This document shows, one piece after another, positions 10,646 to 22,801 of a DNA stretch of 64,000 nucleotides. A program made the position numbers and the translations under genes. Position 1 is the first letter of the stretch. Each line of letters opens with the position of its first letter. This DNA is from Puccinellia tenuiflora (Eukaryota > Streptophyta > Magnoliopsida > Poales > Poaceae), in NCBI GenBank assembly GCA_012064385.1, contig QRDG01001868.1, forward strand, positions 1 through 64,000. Reading direction: 5' to 3'. The notes under the pieces were generated by a model. The model worked only from the letters and a program-made list of their open reading frames with translations, had not been told where the DNA came from and searched no databases.

Positions 10646-11803
10646 TGAAACCTTAGCTTCTTATGTTAAAGGTTACTATAATGTTATGATGTGGAAAGAA
10701 TTGAAGAATTTGTTGCTTTTAAGGGTGCTTATGAAATTGCTTCTTTCCTTGAAGATTTTGATGATGCCCCTTACGAATCTTGCTATACTAAAATATTTTT
10801 ATGATAATTACAAGGGTAATAATTATTATATTACAGAACATCTTAAGAGGATCTCTCCTCCGAAAGAAGAAACTGATGCCTTGCAGGAAACCGTGGAAGA
10901 ACAAATTGCTGAAACTGAAATCTCATTAGATGAAAAAGAGGAAGAGAGTGACGAACAAAAGGAGGAAGAATGGAGTAATTACCCATGATCACCTTCTAAT
11001 GATAGTAACTCCTCAACTCCTACATTATTTGATTGCCCTCCATGCTTACCAAAGTAGGATGAATGCTGTGTTCCTATGGATTCTTTTGAAATATCCCTTT
11101 TTGATAAAACTGATACTTGCTATGCTTATGGGTATGATGTCCCTATGAATGAAACTTGTGAAAATGATTATGCTACTGTTATTTATGATAATCCTTGCTA
11201 TTTTGATAAATCTTATGATAATCCTCTATTTGTTCCTACTATTGATATGCATGATAATGAGGAGTGTTGCTTAGAATTTTTTATGATAAAGCTCTAGATG
11301 ATGGTCCTATGTTGCTTGATGATATTAATTGTGCTACTATTGAAAATGGGATTGGAGAGGTTTTGAGTTTAGTTAAATGGAGTCCCATACCTCTTGAGAG
11401 TGATCATTCATCTTGTTATAAAATTGTTAAAAGTGGGATTGGAGAGATCATGACTTTAATTAATTTTGATCCCACTAGTTTGAAGCTTGATAAAAAATAT
11501 ATGTTCATAGGTCATGAAAAGCATGCTTTATGTGATAATTATATTGTTGAGTTTGTTCATGATGCTACTGAAAATTATTATGAGAGAGGGAAATATGGTT
11601 GTATAAATTTTCATGTCACTAAAACACCTCTCTTTGTGTTGAAAATTTTGAAACTGCTCTTGTTTTACTTTCCTATGCTTGTCACTTTGTTCTTCATGGA
11701 TTTATTTTTTACAAGATTCCTATGCATAGGAAGCGGGTTAGACTTAAATGTGTTTCATATTTGCTTCTTGATGCTCTCTTTGTGTTTCAACTCTTATTCT
11801 TAG
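10646..11803 (+). pseudogene. Retroelement A internal ORF remnants (element-specific protein)
   Basis: Several frames joined by small shifts give an acidic, Asp/Asn/Tyr-rich protein. Blocks include EEFVAFKGAYEIASFLEDFD, a Lys/Glu-rich stretch around 10905-10975, then DNPCYFDKSYDNPLFVP and IENGIGEVLSLVKWSPIPLE. Such proteins are familiar from non-autonomous Triticeae retroelements and are not linked to a known enzyme. A leader-like motif GCGCTTATGGGAGGCAACCC near 11851 follows. I cannot assign a function; the combined frame is clearly broken (stops near 10988 and 11070). Confidence 0.5.
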
Positions 11804-12152
11804 TAGAGAATCATTAAAATTATCAAGCCTAGCTAAAAGGCGTTAAGGAAAAGCGCTTATGGGAGGCAACCCATTTTATTTTACCTATTGTTTTGTGTGA
11901 GTTTTGGGTGATGTTACCTCTCTAACAACTCCCTTGTATCTTTTTGTTTTGGTTTTTGGTGCCAAGAATAGCTTCTAAAGAGAGGGAGACTAATTTGTGA
12001 GTTTGCTGTCCAGAAACAAATTTCTGTTCTTCACTGTTCGAAATTCCATAAAAGCACAGAACGTTATGTGTGGCTGCAAATTTTTACAGCAAGCATAAGG
12101 ATTTTGTCTACCTTTCTCTAGTTTTACGTTTTCTGATTTGAGGTCCAGAAGT
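11804..12152 (+). other. Retroelement A internal non-coding stretch
   Basis: T-rich sequence containing GGGAGGCAACCCATTTTATT, a motif I associate with the region after the ORF in this class of element. It is interrupted by retroelement B at the duplicated target GAAGT (12148-12152) and resumes at 22807. Confidence 0.6.
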
Positions 12153-14731
12153 TGAAAGTGCATGGTTGCCCCCATGCATAGTTTTGGTAATTAATGACAA
12201 TCTCGATGGACTAATATTTGCATTGAGCTATATTTGTAGGTGTCCATTTGCTTGCTTGTCTCCATTTTTTGGAGTCAAGGTCTTGCTTGCTCTCCATGTG
12301 TTGGAGTCAAGGTTAAGGGAAGAAGATCATTTGTTGATCAAGGCCAAGGTGTTCGTCATCGAGAGAAAGGCCAAGTGAAGTTATGCCGAAGAGTGCTCTC
12401 CCCATCTTGGTGTATGGGGGAGCGTCATGTGAATCTTCACCAAGCAAGGCGCAATCAAGAAGATGGTTCGCCGTGAGGAGATGAAGATCGTCTCCATCGA
12501 CCTCATGTGGATTAATGCGCAAGGCAAAGGTATGATCTTGATAGGGTTTTTATTTTACCGGTCTCATGATGTTTAGTGAGAGGCCGGATTATAGGATAGA
12601 TAGCCGTACTATCAAGAGGGGCTCTCGACCGAGTATCGTGATCGTATCGTTCGTGGAGAGCTCAAACCTTTGCATCCATGCAATCATCTTTGTTGGTTCT
12701 TATTTGGCTTTTATCCTTGTGATAATTTAGCAATGTTGGGGATATCGCTTATCGGGAACTTATCGGTCGACCCAAGATAAGGGATAAATCGGCCGGTTTA
12801 TCGGCATATCGGCCGATTTATCGACATATCGTTAGATTTATCGGCTGATTTATCTTATCGGTCTGACACCGATAAGCGATAAATCGGACGATAAATCGGT
12901 ATATCGGAAGATATCTTGAACAATGTAATTTAGAGTTTGTGTTCATCTCCATACCAAGCTCTAGTTCATCAAAAACGGATCTCATGAATATCTTCTTGCG
13001 TTTTTGATATCGGAGGTTTTACCGGTTTATCTCTTCTACGAGAGGTCAAACTCTCTCCTTATGTTTTCCTCCTCACATGATAGACTATGATGTGTATATG
13101 CATGATCTTGTAGGGCTTGTGATTATCTTCGAAACAAGCCCAAGATCATAGAAAACGGAGTCTTGATGAACATCTTATTGCATTTGTGATATTGGAGGTT
13201 TTTCCGGGTTGTCTCTTCTAAAAGAGGTCAAACTCTCTCTTCATGATTGCCTCCTCACATGATGGACAATGATGTTTCTCTGCATGATCTTGTAGAGCTC
13301 TTCGTTGCGATTCCAACGAGCCCAAGATCATCGAAAACGGAGTCCGGATGATTAAGTTATGTTTTTTCTCGTACCGGTTATTCTGCAGTTTTTTTGTCCG
13401 GCGGTAGTACCGCTGCGGCAGCGGTAGTACCGCTACACCTGGAGCGGAACTGCTGTTGCACAGCGCCCGGGTACCGTTGGTGGTACCGCTGGTGGTACCG
13501 GTGCGCCCTTTTTGCGTACTGGTATCCCCCCCGGTACCCCGGCGGTAGCAGCCACGTTCTACCGCTGGAATCATCATTCTTAGTCAAAAAGGGTCCCATA
13601 GGTAGTACCGCTGGCGCAGAGGTAGTACCGCCCCAGAGGTAGTACCGCCAGCCTAGAGGTAGTACCGCTGGGTACGATTTGCACATAACGGTTAGATTTC
13701 GGGGGACCTATTTAAGGGGCCTTCTTCCCCAATGGTTCCCCATCTAAGGCAGCACGTTTTCCTCTCTCTCTCCCACCATTGTTGACCTTGAAAAGCTTGC
13801 CCCCCTCTCAATCCCTCCAATGAATCTTGCATATTTTTGAGGGAAAAGTGAGAGGAGATCTAGATCTACATTTCCACCAATCAATCTCTCCTCTAAGTGA
13901 GGGGAACCTAGTGGATCTAGTTCTTGGAGTTCTTTTGTGGTTCTCCTCTTTGTTCTTCCTCTCTCATTCCCCCCAAAGCATTTGTTGCTTAGTTGGAATT
14001 TGAGAGTGAAGGATTTGAGCACTTGTGCTCTTGCCTTTTGCATTTGGTGCATAGGTTTGAGTTCCCCTCGGTGATACGTGGGATTGAAGGTTCGAGAAGC
14101 TTGTTACTCTTGGGTGCATTGTGTTCCCAAGAGCTTGTTGCCTCTTGGCTGCATTGTGTACCCTAGACGGTTTGGAGGTGCCGCGAAGACTTCGCTTGTG
14201 AAGCTTCGGCACGAGTTTGGGAGCCCCCAATTGAGTTGTGGGTGTGTGCCCCAAGAAGAGTTGTAAAGGGCTCCGGAATCCGCCTCGAAGGATTCCGATA
14301 GTGGAAGGTGAACCAATCCCTTGGGTGAGGTTCATCGGAGAATAGGGTGAGGCCTTTATGGCATCTTGAGTAGGCCTCTTGTGGCGAGCTCACACCCCTC
14401 CAACGAGACGTACTCCCTTAACAAGGAGGAACTCGGGAATACATCCTCGTCTCCGCGTGCCTCGGTTATTTCTATACACGAGCTTTACTTATGCAATTTA
14501 CATTGTGATAGCCTTCGTGCTTGAAGTTCATATCTTGCTATCATCTTGTTGCTTGAATTGCTTAGCATAAGTTGTTGGTGCACATAGGTGAACCTAGAAT
14601 ATTAGGTTGTTGGCTTGTTAATTTAAACACATAGTTTTATTCCGCAATTATCAAGCCCCTAATTAGAAAAAGTTTTAATCGCCTATTCACCCCCCCCTCT
14701 AGGCGACATCCGGGCATTGTTTGTTCTTTCA
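12153..14731 (+). repeat. Retroelement B 5' LTR (with MITE insertion)
   Basis: 2,579 bp, about 200 bp longer than its partner because of the MITE at 12731-12925. Between 13390 and 13680 it has a cluster of GGTAGTACCGC motifs in direct and inverted arrangement. Otherwise only scattered single-base differences from the 3' LTR were seen. The ORFs inside it are present in both LTRs and are not genes. Confidence 0.95.
12731..12925. mobile_element. hAT-like MITE inside the left LTR of element B
   Basis: 195-bp insertion absent from the partner LTR. Ends CAATGTTGGGGATATC and (complement) CATTGTTCAAGATATC form the inverted repeats. The target is duplicated as TAATTTAG (12723-12730 and 12926-12933), the 8 bp expected for hAT. 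The interior consists of repeated TTATCGG/CCGATAA words in both orientations. Confidence 0.88.
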
Positions 14732-14733
14732 AT

Positions 14734-14745
14734 TGGTATCAGAGC
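14734..14745 (+). other. Primer-binding site, initiator tRNA-Met
   Basis: TGGTATCAGAGC starts 2 bases after the 5' LTR end and is the standard complement of the plant initiator tRNA-Met 3' end. It marks the start of minus-strand DNA synthesis and fixes the element's + orientation. Confidence 0.93.
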
Positions 14746-14785
14746 CTCGTCTCTCTTGTTTGGCTTTACCGCCTAGAGAGTAAAG

Positions 14786-17040
14786 ATGTCGTCTAGGGAT
14801 TTAGTGCACAATTCCTTGTTTAGATTTAATGGCACAAATTTTAATGCTTGGAAAACTCATATGCTTAATCACTTACGGGTCTTGGACCCCAATATAGAGC
14901 GTATCCTAGATATAGGTTTTTCTCCTCCAAAGGACTACGCAAGTACGACTTTAGAGGATGAGAAAAACTTATATCTAGATGCTCTAGCATCTAACGAGTT
15001 TTGCAAGTTTCTGTGTGTAGTAATTTTCGAGTCAATCATGCCTCTCCGGGATGCTCATGATCTTTGGACCAAGCTACAAGACAAATATGGAGTGTCCAAC
15101 ATTATTGAGGATGATTGCTCTCCCTCCACCTCCGGCCGTGACGAGTTCTCGTCTTCATCTACTTCACCAAAATGTGGTAAGCCACAATCCAATGTAATGG
15201 TGAGTAGTGATAGGCTTTGCAATTTGGATAGTGAGCTCATTGTTGATGAGCATTCATCTCTATCTTGTTGCATTGCTTCATCTTTGGACCTAAACACTCA
15301 TAGCACTATAAATGATTTACATGCTAGTGTTGATAGTCCTTGCATATCATCCAAAAATTGCTTAGATGAATCTCTTTATGATATGCTTGCTTTATCTTGT
15401 TGCCATGATAAAAATGATCGTGTTCCCTCTAACTCTTGCATGAATAATAATGTAGAGGAAACTCAACTTGCTATGCAACAAGATATGAACTTGAGTAGCT
15501 CAAAAATTAATTATTCTTCTTCATCCACCACTCATTGCCTTATGGCTAAATCTTCTTCTAGTAATGACAATGATGATAATAATGATAATGATAATAATGA
15601 TGAAGAAGATGACATGGAAAAAGTTAATGCCCTTCTTCAAAATAAAGGTCTAATGATTCTTAAAGCCCTTCCTAGCAATAAAAGTGCCCAAGCTAACCTC
15701 TTTGAAATCATGAGCACTCTTATTGAGCGTGGGGAAACTATTGAGGCCTTGGAAGCAAGCCTTGAAGAAAAGGGTAAGATCGAAAGAGATGATGCTATGG
15801 GGAAAGCATCGTTAGAAGATGCTCTTGAGGAAGAGCAAGAGACTCGTGCTTCTCTAGAGGAGAAACTAGAATCTATCGAGGAGTCTCATAATGATATAAT
15901 TGCTAAAATCATTAAAGAACGTGACCATGCTCATGCTAAATATAAAGTCACGAAAAATGAAAATGCTAGATTAAATGATGAGCTTGCCAAGTTATCTTCT
16001 TCTATTCCTAAAGTTAATGATGCTTGTGCTACTAACTCCACTTCTTGTGAAGCATCTATTATGAAGGAGAATGTTGAGCTAAGGGCTCAACTTGAGTTGC
16101 TAACTAGCAAGTATGAGAAGTTGGAAGCAAGTCATGAAAAGCTATCTAGCTCTAATGATGAACTTCTAGCATCCTATGCTTGTCTCAAGTTGGCTCATGA
16201 GGCCGTCACTACAAAGGTAACATCAAGTCAGCCTCATGTGGACAATAGCACAACTTCAACCAAAAATGCTATATTGCCATGTGCTAGTCATAGTAGTTCA
16301 TCCACTAAAAATGTTGGTACATCTTGTGATGAATTACTTGCTTTGCCTTGTTGCTCTAACAATGATGCATCTACCTCCTCTAGTACTTGTGTTGTCACTA
16401 ACCATGTAGAGAAAAGAGGAGAGCTCAAGGCCCAAGCTAAGCGTCATAAAGGGAAGAGTGCACTTGACAACATGTTGAGTGTGCAACAATCCCCGAATGA
16501 CAAGAGTGGACTTGGATTCAACTCCAACAACAAGACCAAGTCCAAGGTTGAGAAGAAGAAGAAGAAGGGCCAAGTTCAAATCAAGAATCCGGCCAACATC
16601 ATTTGCTTCAAGTGCAAGCTAGAAGGGCATCATGTTCGTGATTGCCCAATGAAGAAGAAGCCTCTTAGTGAGAAGCAACTAGGGAAGCGGCCTCTTGTTC
16701 AATCTCGTGCTCAACCACGGGTTGAACAAAGACCACCTCCTAAGAAGACTCAAGTCAACGCTCCTCAAGTTGAGGAGCCTATTAAGAAGAGAAGAGTCGG
16801 TGTTGCTACCTTTGCCGTGGCAAGGGTCACTTTGCTTCTTCATGCACCGTCGGTAACCCATCCAACCCTATCATAATTGATGATATTTATTCTCTTGGGA
16901 AGGATAGAAGTGGCAATGTGTTTGCCAAGTATGTGGGAGCTCAAAGTGGTGTCAAGAAACGCACCATTTGGGTTCCCAAGCCTATTGTGACTAACCTCTT
17001 AGGACCCAACTTGGTTGGGGACCAACAAGCTTCAACTTGA
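14786..17040 (+). pseudogene. Large gag protein with coiled coil and two zinc knuckles (frameshifted)
   Basis: Gag forms the virus-like particle and binds the element RNA in the cytoplasm. The start ATG (14786) lies about 40 bp after the primer site. Residues about 10-95 match a Copia gag N-domain (FNGTNFNAWKTHMLNHLRVL, then LWTKLQDKYG). Residues 100-265 are Ser/Cys/Asp-rich and low in complexity. Residues about 270-480 are a long Glu/Lys-rich coiled coil (LEEKLESIEESHNDIIAKII). A basic linker precedes a zinc knuckle CFKCKLEGHHVRDC at about 607-620 (CX2CX4HX4C). A frameshift just before 16801 moves a second knuckle, CYLCRGKGHFASSC, into another frame. That frame runs on to a stop at 17038-17040. 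The unshifted frame stops at 16876. No protease follows. Residues of both knuckles are intact; the one-base shift is the only clear lesion. Confidence 0.85.
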
Positions 17041-20000
17041 TCATTAGGTGTTTGTGGAGGACATTGGAGACTTGGCTATTTTTGAAGAATTAAGGGATCT
17101 TCATGGATTTATTTCTCAAGCCAAGTCAATTAGAGGATCACATACTTATCTCATATCCAATGCTTCCTCCTTGCGGTAACTTGTATTTAATTCATATATT
17201 CTTTGAAAGTTGCTTACTCCCTTGCATGTGTTAGTTTTGTTCCTAGCATGTGTTTGTATGTGATATGCTTCTTTCCTACTAGTCTTGTTACTCAAGGTTG
17301 TGTATGTTAGTTGTGTATCATGTATGTGTAATCTTTGTGTTGAGCTTTTTGAATCTTGTGTGGATTTTATTTGGCTCTTTGAGTTATTAATGGACTATCC
17401 CATTTTGGGGGAGTGATGTGCTTTGTGCACCTCACAAACCTAAAAATGTGTATACATGAAGCACACCACCTAGTATTGATATTTCAATATTATCTAGTTA
17501 CTATGTGATATGTCATATTCATGAGAAATTCAATTTCTACAATGTCCATTAATTTCTCTAGTTGGTTTTATTTGCCTCTTGTTTAAAAATAAAATGAAGT
17601 ATCACATTATGGGGGAGCAATAAGCTATGTGCATATTACAATCCCATAAAAATGTGAACATTTGAGGTTTTCCACTTAGAGTTGATATTGTACATTATCC
17701 ATTTCCTATGTGGCATGTTTTCTCAAACAAGTTCCAATCTTCCTTTGTGGTTACCTTTTGGTTCTTGTTTGTGTGAGTTTGCTTGGTGTGGTTTCTCTCT
17801 AATATGCATTCCCATATATTATGTGAGAAACCATTTGTTTCCTTTTATTCTAACCATGGCTTTGCCGGTTGGTTCGAATAATTGAAACTACCAACAAACC
17901 TCCTTTTAAAACGGTGTTTTAATTCCTATCTTTTGCCATTTGCTAGTTTGTGGTGAAGTTGGTCTTGTACATCATTCCTTTATACCACCGAGAAATATCT
18001 CTATATACTCCTTGTCCATGACAAGTGATACTAGTAATTGTGGTGGATTTTGTAGACCATCTTCACATTGGCTCTTGCATTGATTTGCTTTATCTATTGC
18101 CCTCATTGCCTTTTGAATGGATCCTTTTTTTTTCAATTGGTAGTGTTTAGTGTTGTAAATAAAATATGGAGAGTAATGATCCCATGTGCGTGCATTTTGT
18201 ATTCAAATGCAAATATATAAGATAATGCATAAATATTGGGGGAGCATTCCTTTTTATTTAGAACACTAACCTATCTATCAATTTTTTATCCTTTCAATTG
18301 GCATTTGTTTCTTTATCTTGTGTTGGTACCTTCAATTGGTATTAATTGGGATTTAATATCTTCCCATAGATATTTGTTCCAATTAATATATTTTTTTGTG
18401 GGAGTCTTGATACCTTTTTGCCTTATTTTCCTTTACTTGATTTCTGTCAAGTATCACCCTCTTTTTGGTATCTTTTCTCCTAGTTGATTTTTTTGTTTTA
18501 ATTGGTATCTTATTTTCAATTGGTGTCTTTTCAATCATGTGTTGTTTGATTTGATTCCTATTGATATCACACTTCATGTGTTGATGTGTTTTGGAATCAA
18601 TCATTTGTTGATTTGATTTTTCCTCAATCATGTGTTGATTTGGAGTTTGATATAATTTGGACAACCTTTAGTGTCACACTCTCGTGTGCTCTCTTCTTGG
18701 TTTACTTGGTGTTTTTGTCCAAATTGTATCTCGTTTGGATCTTGAAAGACCTTGTATGTATATCCTTTAACATTTATATTATATGGCATGCTAGTCCTTT
18801 TAGTTCCAATATATAGGGGATACTCCACCGAATCCTAAATCGGCTAAGATGTGCATGAAATTCAATTTCATATCTATATGCACATATTTACGTGGAGTGT
18901 TTCCTATATATTGTAGTTTATCTAACTACTATGGGACCCAATGAGTTTGGGAACCATTTTGTACTCTAATTGTGTTTTAGGTACAATGGAGATGCATTGG
19001 ATGCTTGCCTCATTCATAAGGAAGGTGTTCTCACCGTGTGATTGTCGGAGTCAAGCTTTGATGACAAACCAACTCTCATCATCTTCATCTTCAATGCATC
19101 TCGGTAACAAGTATCTATCCCATGCATACCCTTTACTAGTTTCAACCTTGTGTAGGTTGCCTCTTGGCATGAAAGCTCTTATATGCAATTGTTGTGGGTT
19201 TGGCTTCTTCCTTCACTTAATATATCTTTGTGATATGTGTGATGAATTTGCAAAAACCTTTTCTTCAATTGATATTATTTGTTTGTGATACTTGTTGCCT
19301 ATTTCAAAGCATCTCCACTATCTCTTGTTCCCTTAGTGATATGTGTGATGCATTTGATATATTTGAAGTTCATTTATGTACAATGAGATAAATTTGAGCT
19401 ATGTGCTATGCTTTTAAGCAACAATCTCATTTGTATATTTATGACTTCCTTTTGGATACCTTGTTATTTTTTCCCCGGACCATTTCGTATGTATATGTTT
19501 CTTTGCGGATGTATATCTTCAATGGTTTGTCTAATAAGAAACCTATACATATGAGAGAGGTCATCTTTTAGTTGGTATCCTATTTCTTTTGAGCCACCTT
19601 GTTTTTCATCTATAATTCTTTGGTGGTTCCAAATTTGTCTCATGAGTGCTTGTCTTATTGTTTATTGGTATCTTTGCACACTCATGTATTTCTTGAAGAT
19701 CTTTGACTTCATGCCTACCATGGTGAGCATGTTGATTTTTATTGGCTAAATGCTCTCACTAGCTTTTGGCATTTTCAATTGGTTTCAGTTTCCAATTGGT
19801 ATCCCTAAGCTTGTGAATATATTTCTTTAAAAGATCTCTTTATCTCGGTTGGGCCCATCTTACGATGTATTTTTGAAAATTGGCATCTTCTTATGGCTCA
19901 ACCACATCTTTGGTGCAAGTGCTATGATTTTCTTTTGCATTATGCACTCTTGCACTAGTTGCGTGTTCTAGATGATTTTGGGGGAGCAAGGATGCCATTT

Positions 20001-20423
20001 TTATGCACTCCTCAATTGTGCATGAAAATTGGGGAGCTTCTCCGTTTTTATTTAGAACTCTCGCTTTGGATTTTTGATTGCTTTTCTCCTTTGTGGAGAT
20101 GTTTAAAATGATTTCATCTTTTTGCAATCTTTTGATCCTCAATATAGTTTGATTTCCTCTATTTTATTCGTTAAAAGGGTTTGCCATCACCTTTATGGAG
20201 GAACTCATATTATATTGGCTCTCTAAAATTTTCTTCCCATTTCGGCAATCGATGCCAATGGGGGAGAAGTTTAGAGGGTTTAAGGGAATTTGGGTTTTAT
20301 GCTTTTGTTGCATTTACCTTTAATGCGCTTTGCATCCTTGCTTGTTTGTCTTGCAAGGATGCTCTATTCCTTATATAAACCCTCTTGAACGGGATTGTCA
20401 TCAATTACCAAAATGGGGGAGAT
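17041..20423 (+). other. Retroelement B internal non-coding region in place of pol
   Basis: About 3.4 kb of T-rich sequence with no protease, integrase or reverse transcriptase in any frame. It contains repeated polypurine-like motifs, (T/A)TGGGGGAG, at about 17405, 17610, 18236, 19978, 20259 and 20413, the last being the functional position beside the 3' LTR. Blocks around 17400-17560 and 17600-17730 are diverged copies of each other, with the shared order GGGGGAG, TATGTGC or TTTGTGC, AAAAATGTG, CTATGTG. Confidence 0.75.
20411..20422 (+). other. Polypurine tract of retroelement B
   Basis: AAATGGGGGAGA lies directly before the 3' LTR, the expected primer site for plus-strand DNA synthesis. 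Confidence 0.85.
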
Positions 20424-22801
20424 TGAAAGTGCATGGTTGCCCCCATGCATAGTTTTGGTAATTAATGACAATCTCGATGGACTAATATTTGCATTGAGCT
20501 ATATTTGTAGGTGTCCATTTGCTTGCTTGTCTCCATTTGTTGGAGTCAAGGTCTTGCTTGCTCTCCATGTGTTGGAGTCAAGGTTAAGGGAAGAAGATCA
20601 TTTGTTGATGAAGGCCAAGGTGTTCGTCATCGAGAGAAAGGCCAAGTGAAGTTATGCCGAAGAGTGCTCTCCCCATCTTGGTGTATGGGGGAGCGTCATG
20701 TGAATCTTCACCAAGCAAGGCGCAATCAAGAAGATGGTTCGCCGTGAGGAGATGAAGATCGTCTCCATCGAGCTCATGTGGATTAATGCGCAAGGCAAAG
20801 GTATGATCTTGATAGGGTTTTTATTTTACCGGTCTCATGATGTTTAGTGAGAGACCGGATTATAGGATAGATAGCCGTACTATCAAGAGGGGCTCTCGAC
20901 CGAGTATCGTGATCGTATCGTTCGTGGAGAGCTCAAACCTTTGCATCCATGCAATCATCTTTGTTGGTTCTTATTTGGCTTTTATCCTTGTGAGAATTTA
21001 GAGTTTGTGTTCATCTCCATACCAAGCTCTAGTTCATCAAAAACGGATCTCATGAATATCTTCTTGCATTTTTTATATCGGAGGTTTTACCGGTTTATCT
21101 CTTCTACGAGAGGTCAAACTCTCTCCTTATGTTTTCCTCCTCACATGATAGACTATGATGTGTATATGCATGATCTTGTAGGGCTTGTGATTATCTTCGA
21201 AACAAGCCCAAGATCATAGAAAACGGAGTCTTGATGAACATCTTATTGCATTTGTGATATTGGAGGTTTTTCCGGGTTGTCTCTTCTAAAAGAGGTCAAA
21301 CTCTCTCTTCATGATTGCCTCCTCACATGATGGACAATGATGTTTCTCTGCATGATCTTGTAGAGCTCTTCGTTGCGATTCCAACGAGCCCAAGATCATC
21401 GAAACGGAGTCCGGATGATTAAGTTATGTTTTTTCTCGTACCGGTTATTCTGCAGTTTTTTTGTCCAGCGGTAGTACCGCTGCGGCAGCGGTAGTACCGC
21501 TACACCTGGAGCGGAACTGCTGCTGCACAGCGCTCGGTACCGTTGGTGGTACCGCTGGTGGTACCGGTGCGCCCTTTTTGCGTACTGGTATCCCCCCGGT
21601 ACCCCGGCGGTAGCAGCCACGTTCTACCGCTGGAATCATCATTCTTAGTCAAAAAGGGTCCCAGAGGTAGTACCGCTGGCGCAGAGGTAGTACCGCCCCA
21701 GAGGTAGTACCGCCAGCCTAGAGGTAGTACCGCTGGGTACGATTTTGCACATAACGGTCAGATTTCGGGGGACCTATTTAAGGGGCCTTCTTCCCCAATG
21801 GTTCCCCATCTAAGGCAGCACGTTTTCCTCTCTCTCTCCCACCATTGTTGACCTTGAAAAGCTTGCCCCCCTCTCAATCCCTCCAATGAATCTTGCATAT
21901 TTTTGAGGGAAAAGTGAGAGGAGATCTAGATCTACATTTCCACCAATCAATCTCTCCTCTAAGTGAGGGGAACCTAGTGGATCTAGTTCTTGGAGTTCTT
22001 TTGTGGTTCTCCTCTTTGTTCTTCCTCTCTCATTCCCCCCAAAGCATTTGTTGCTTAGTTGGAATTTGAGAGTGAAGGATTTGAGCACTTGTGCTCTTGC
22101 CTTTTGCATTTGGTGCATAGGTTTGAGTTCCCCTCGGTGATACGTGGGATTGAAGGTTCGAGAAGCTTGTTACTCTTGGGTGCATTCTGTTCCCAAGATC
22201 TTGTTGCCTCTTGGGTGCATTGTGTACCCTAGACGGTTTGGAGGTGCCGCGAAGACTTCGCTTGTGAAGCTTCGGCACGAGTTTGGGAGCCCCCAATTGA
22301 GTTGTGGGTGTGTGCCCCAAGAAGAGTTGTAAAGGGCTCCGGAATCCGCCCCGAAGGATTCCGATAGTGGAAGGTGAACCAATCCCTTGGGTGAGGTTCA
22401 TCGGAGAATAGGGTGAGGCCTTTATGGCATCTTGAGTAGGCCTCTTGTGGCGAGCTCACACCCCTCCAACGAGACGTACTCCCTTAACAAGGAGGAACTC
22501 GGGAATACATCCTCGTCTCCGCGTGCCTCGGTTATTTCTATACCCGAGCTTTACTTATGCAATTTACATTGTGATAGCCTTCGTGCTTGAAGTTCATATC
22601 TTGCTATCATCTTGTTGCTTGAATTGCTTAGCATAAGTTGTTGGTGCACATAGGTGAACCTAGAATATTAGGTTGTTGGCTTGTTAATTTAAACACATAG
22701 TTTTATTCCGCAATTATCAAGCCCCTAATTAGAAAAAGTTTTAATCGCCTATTCACCCCCCCCCCCCTCTAGGCGACATTCGGGCATTGTTTGTTCTTTC
22801 A
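20424..22801 (+). repeat. Retroelement B 3' LTR
   Basis: 2,378-bp partner of the left LTR without the MITE. It keeps the GGTAGTACCGC cluster (21468-21740) and ends CATTGTTTGTTCTTTCA immediately before the duplicated target GAAGT. Confidence 0.95.

Larger units (their letters stand above)
12153..22801 (+). mobile_element. Retroelement B: complete gag-only Copia-lineage LTR retrotransposon
   Basis: LTRs 12153-14731 and 20424-22801 (TGAAAGTGCATGG..TTGTTCTTTCA) are flanked by a perfect TSD GAAGT (12148-12152 and 22802-22806). A primer site matching initiator tRNA-Met and a polypurine tract are both present. The only coding region is a large gag; protease, integrase and reverse transcriptase are absent, and about 3.4 kb of T-rich sequence sits where pol would be. 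The LTRs are almost identical apart from a hAT-like MITE in the left one, so the insertion is recent compared with element A. Confidence 0.95.

Noticed and set aside
13218..14570. Small ORFs in element B LTRs (also 21396-22636)
   Set aside because: Duplicated in both LTRs, low complexity, made largely of GGTAGTACCGC repeats or LTR body.
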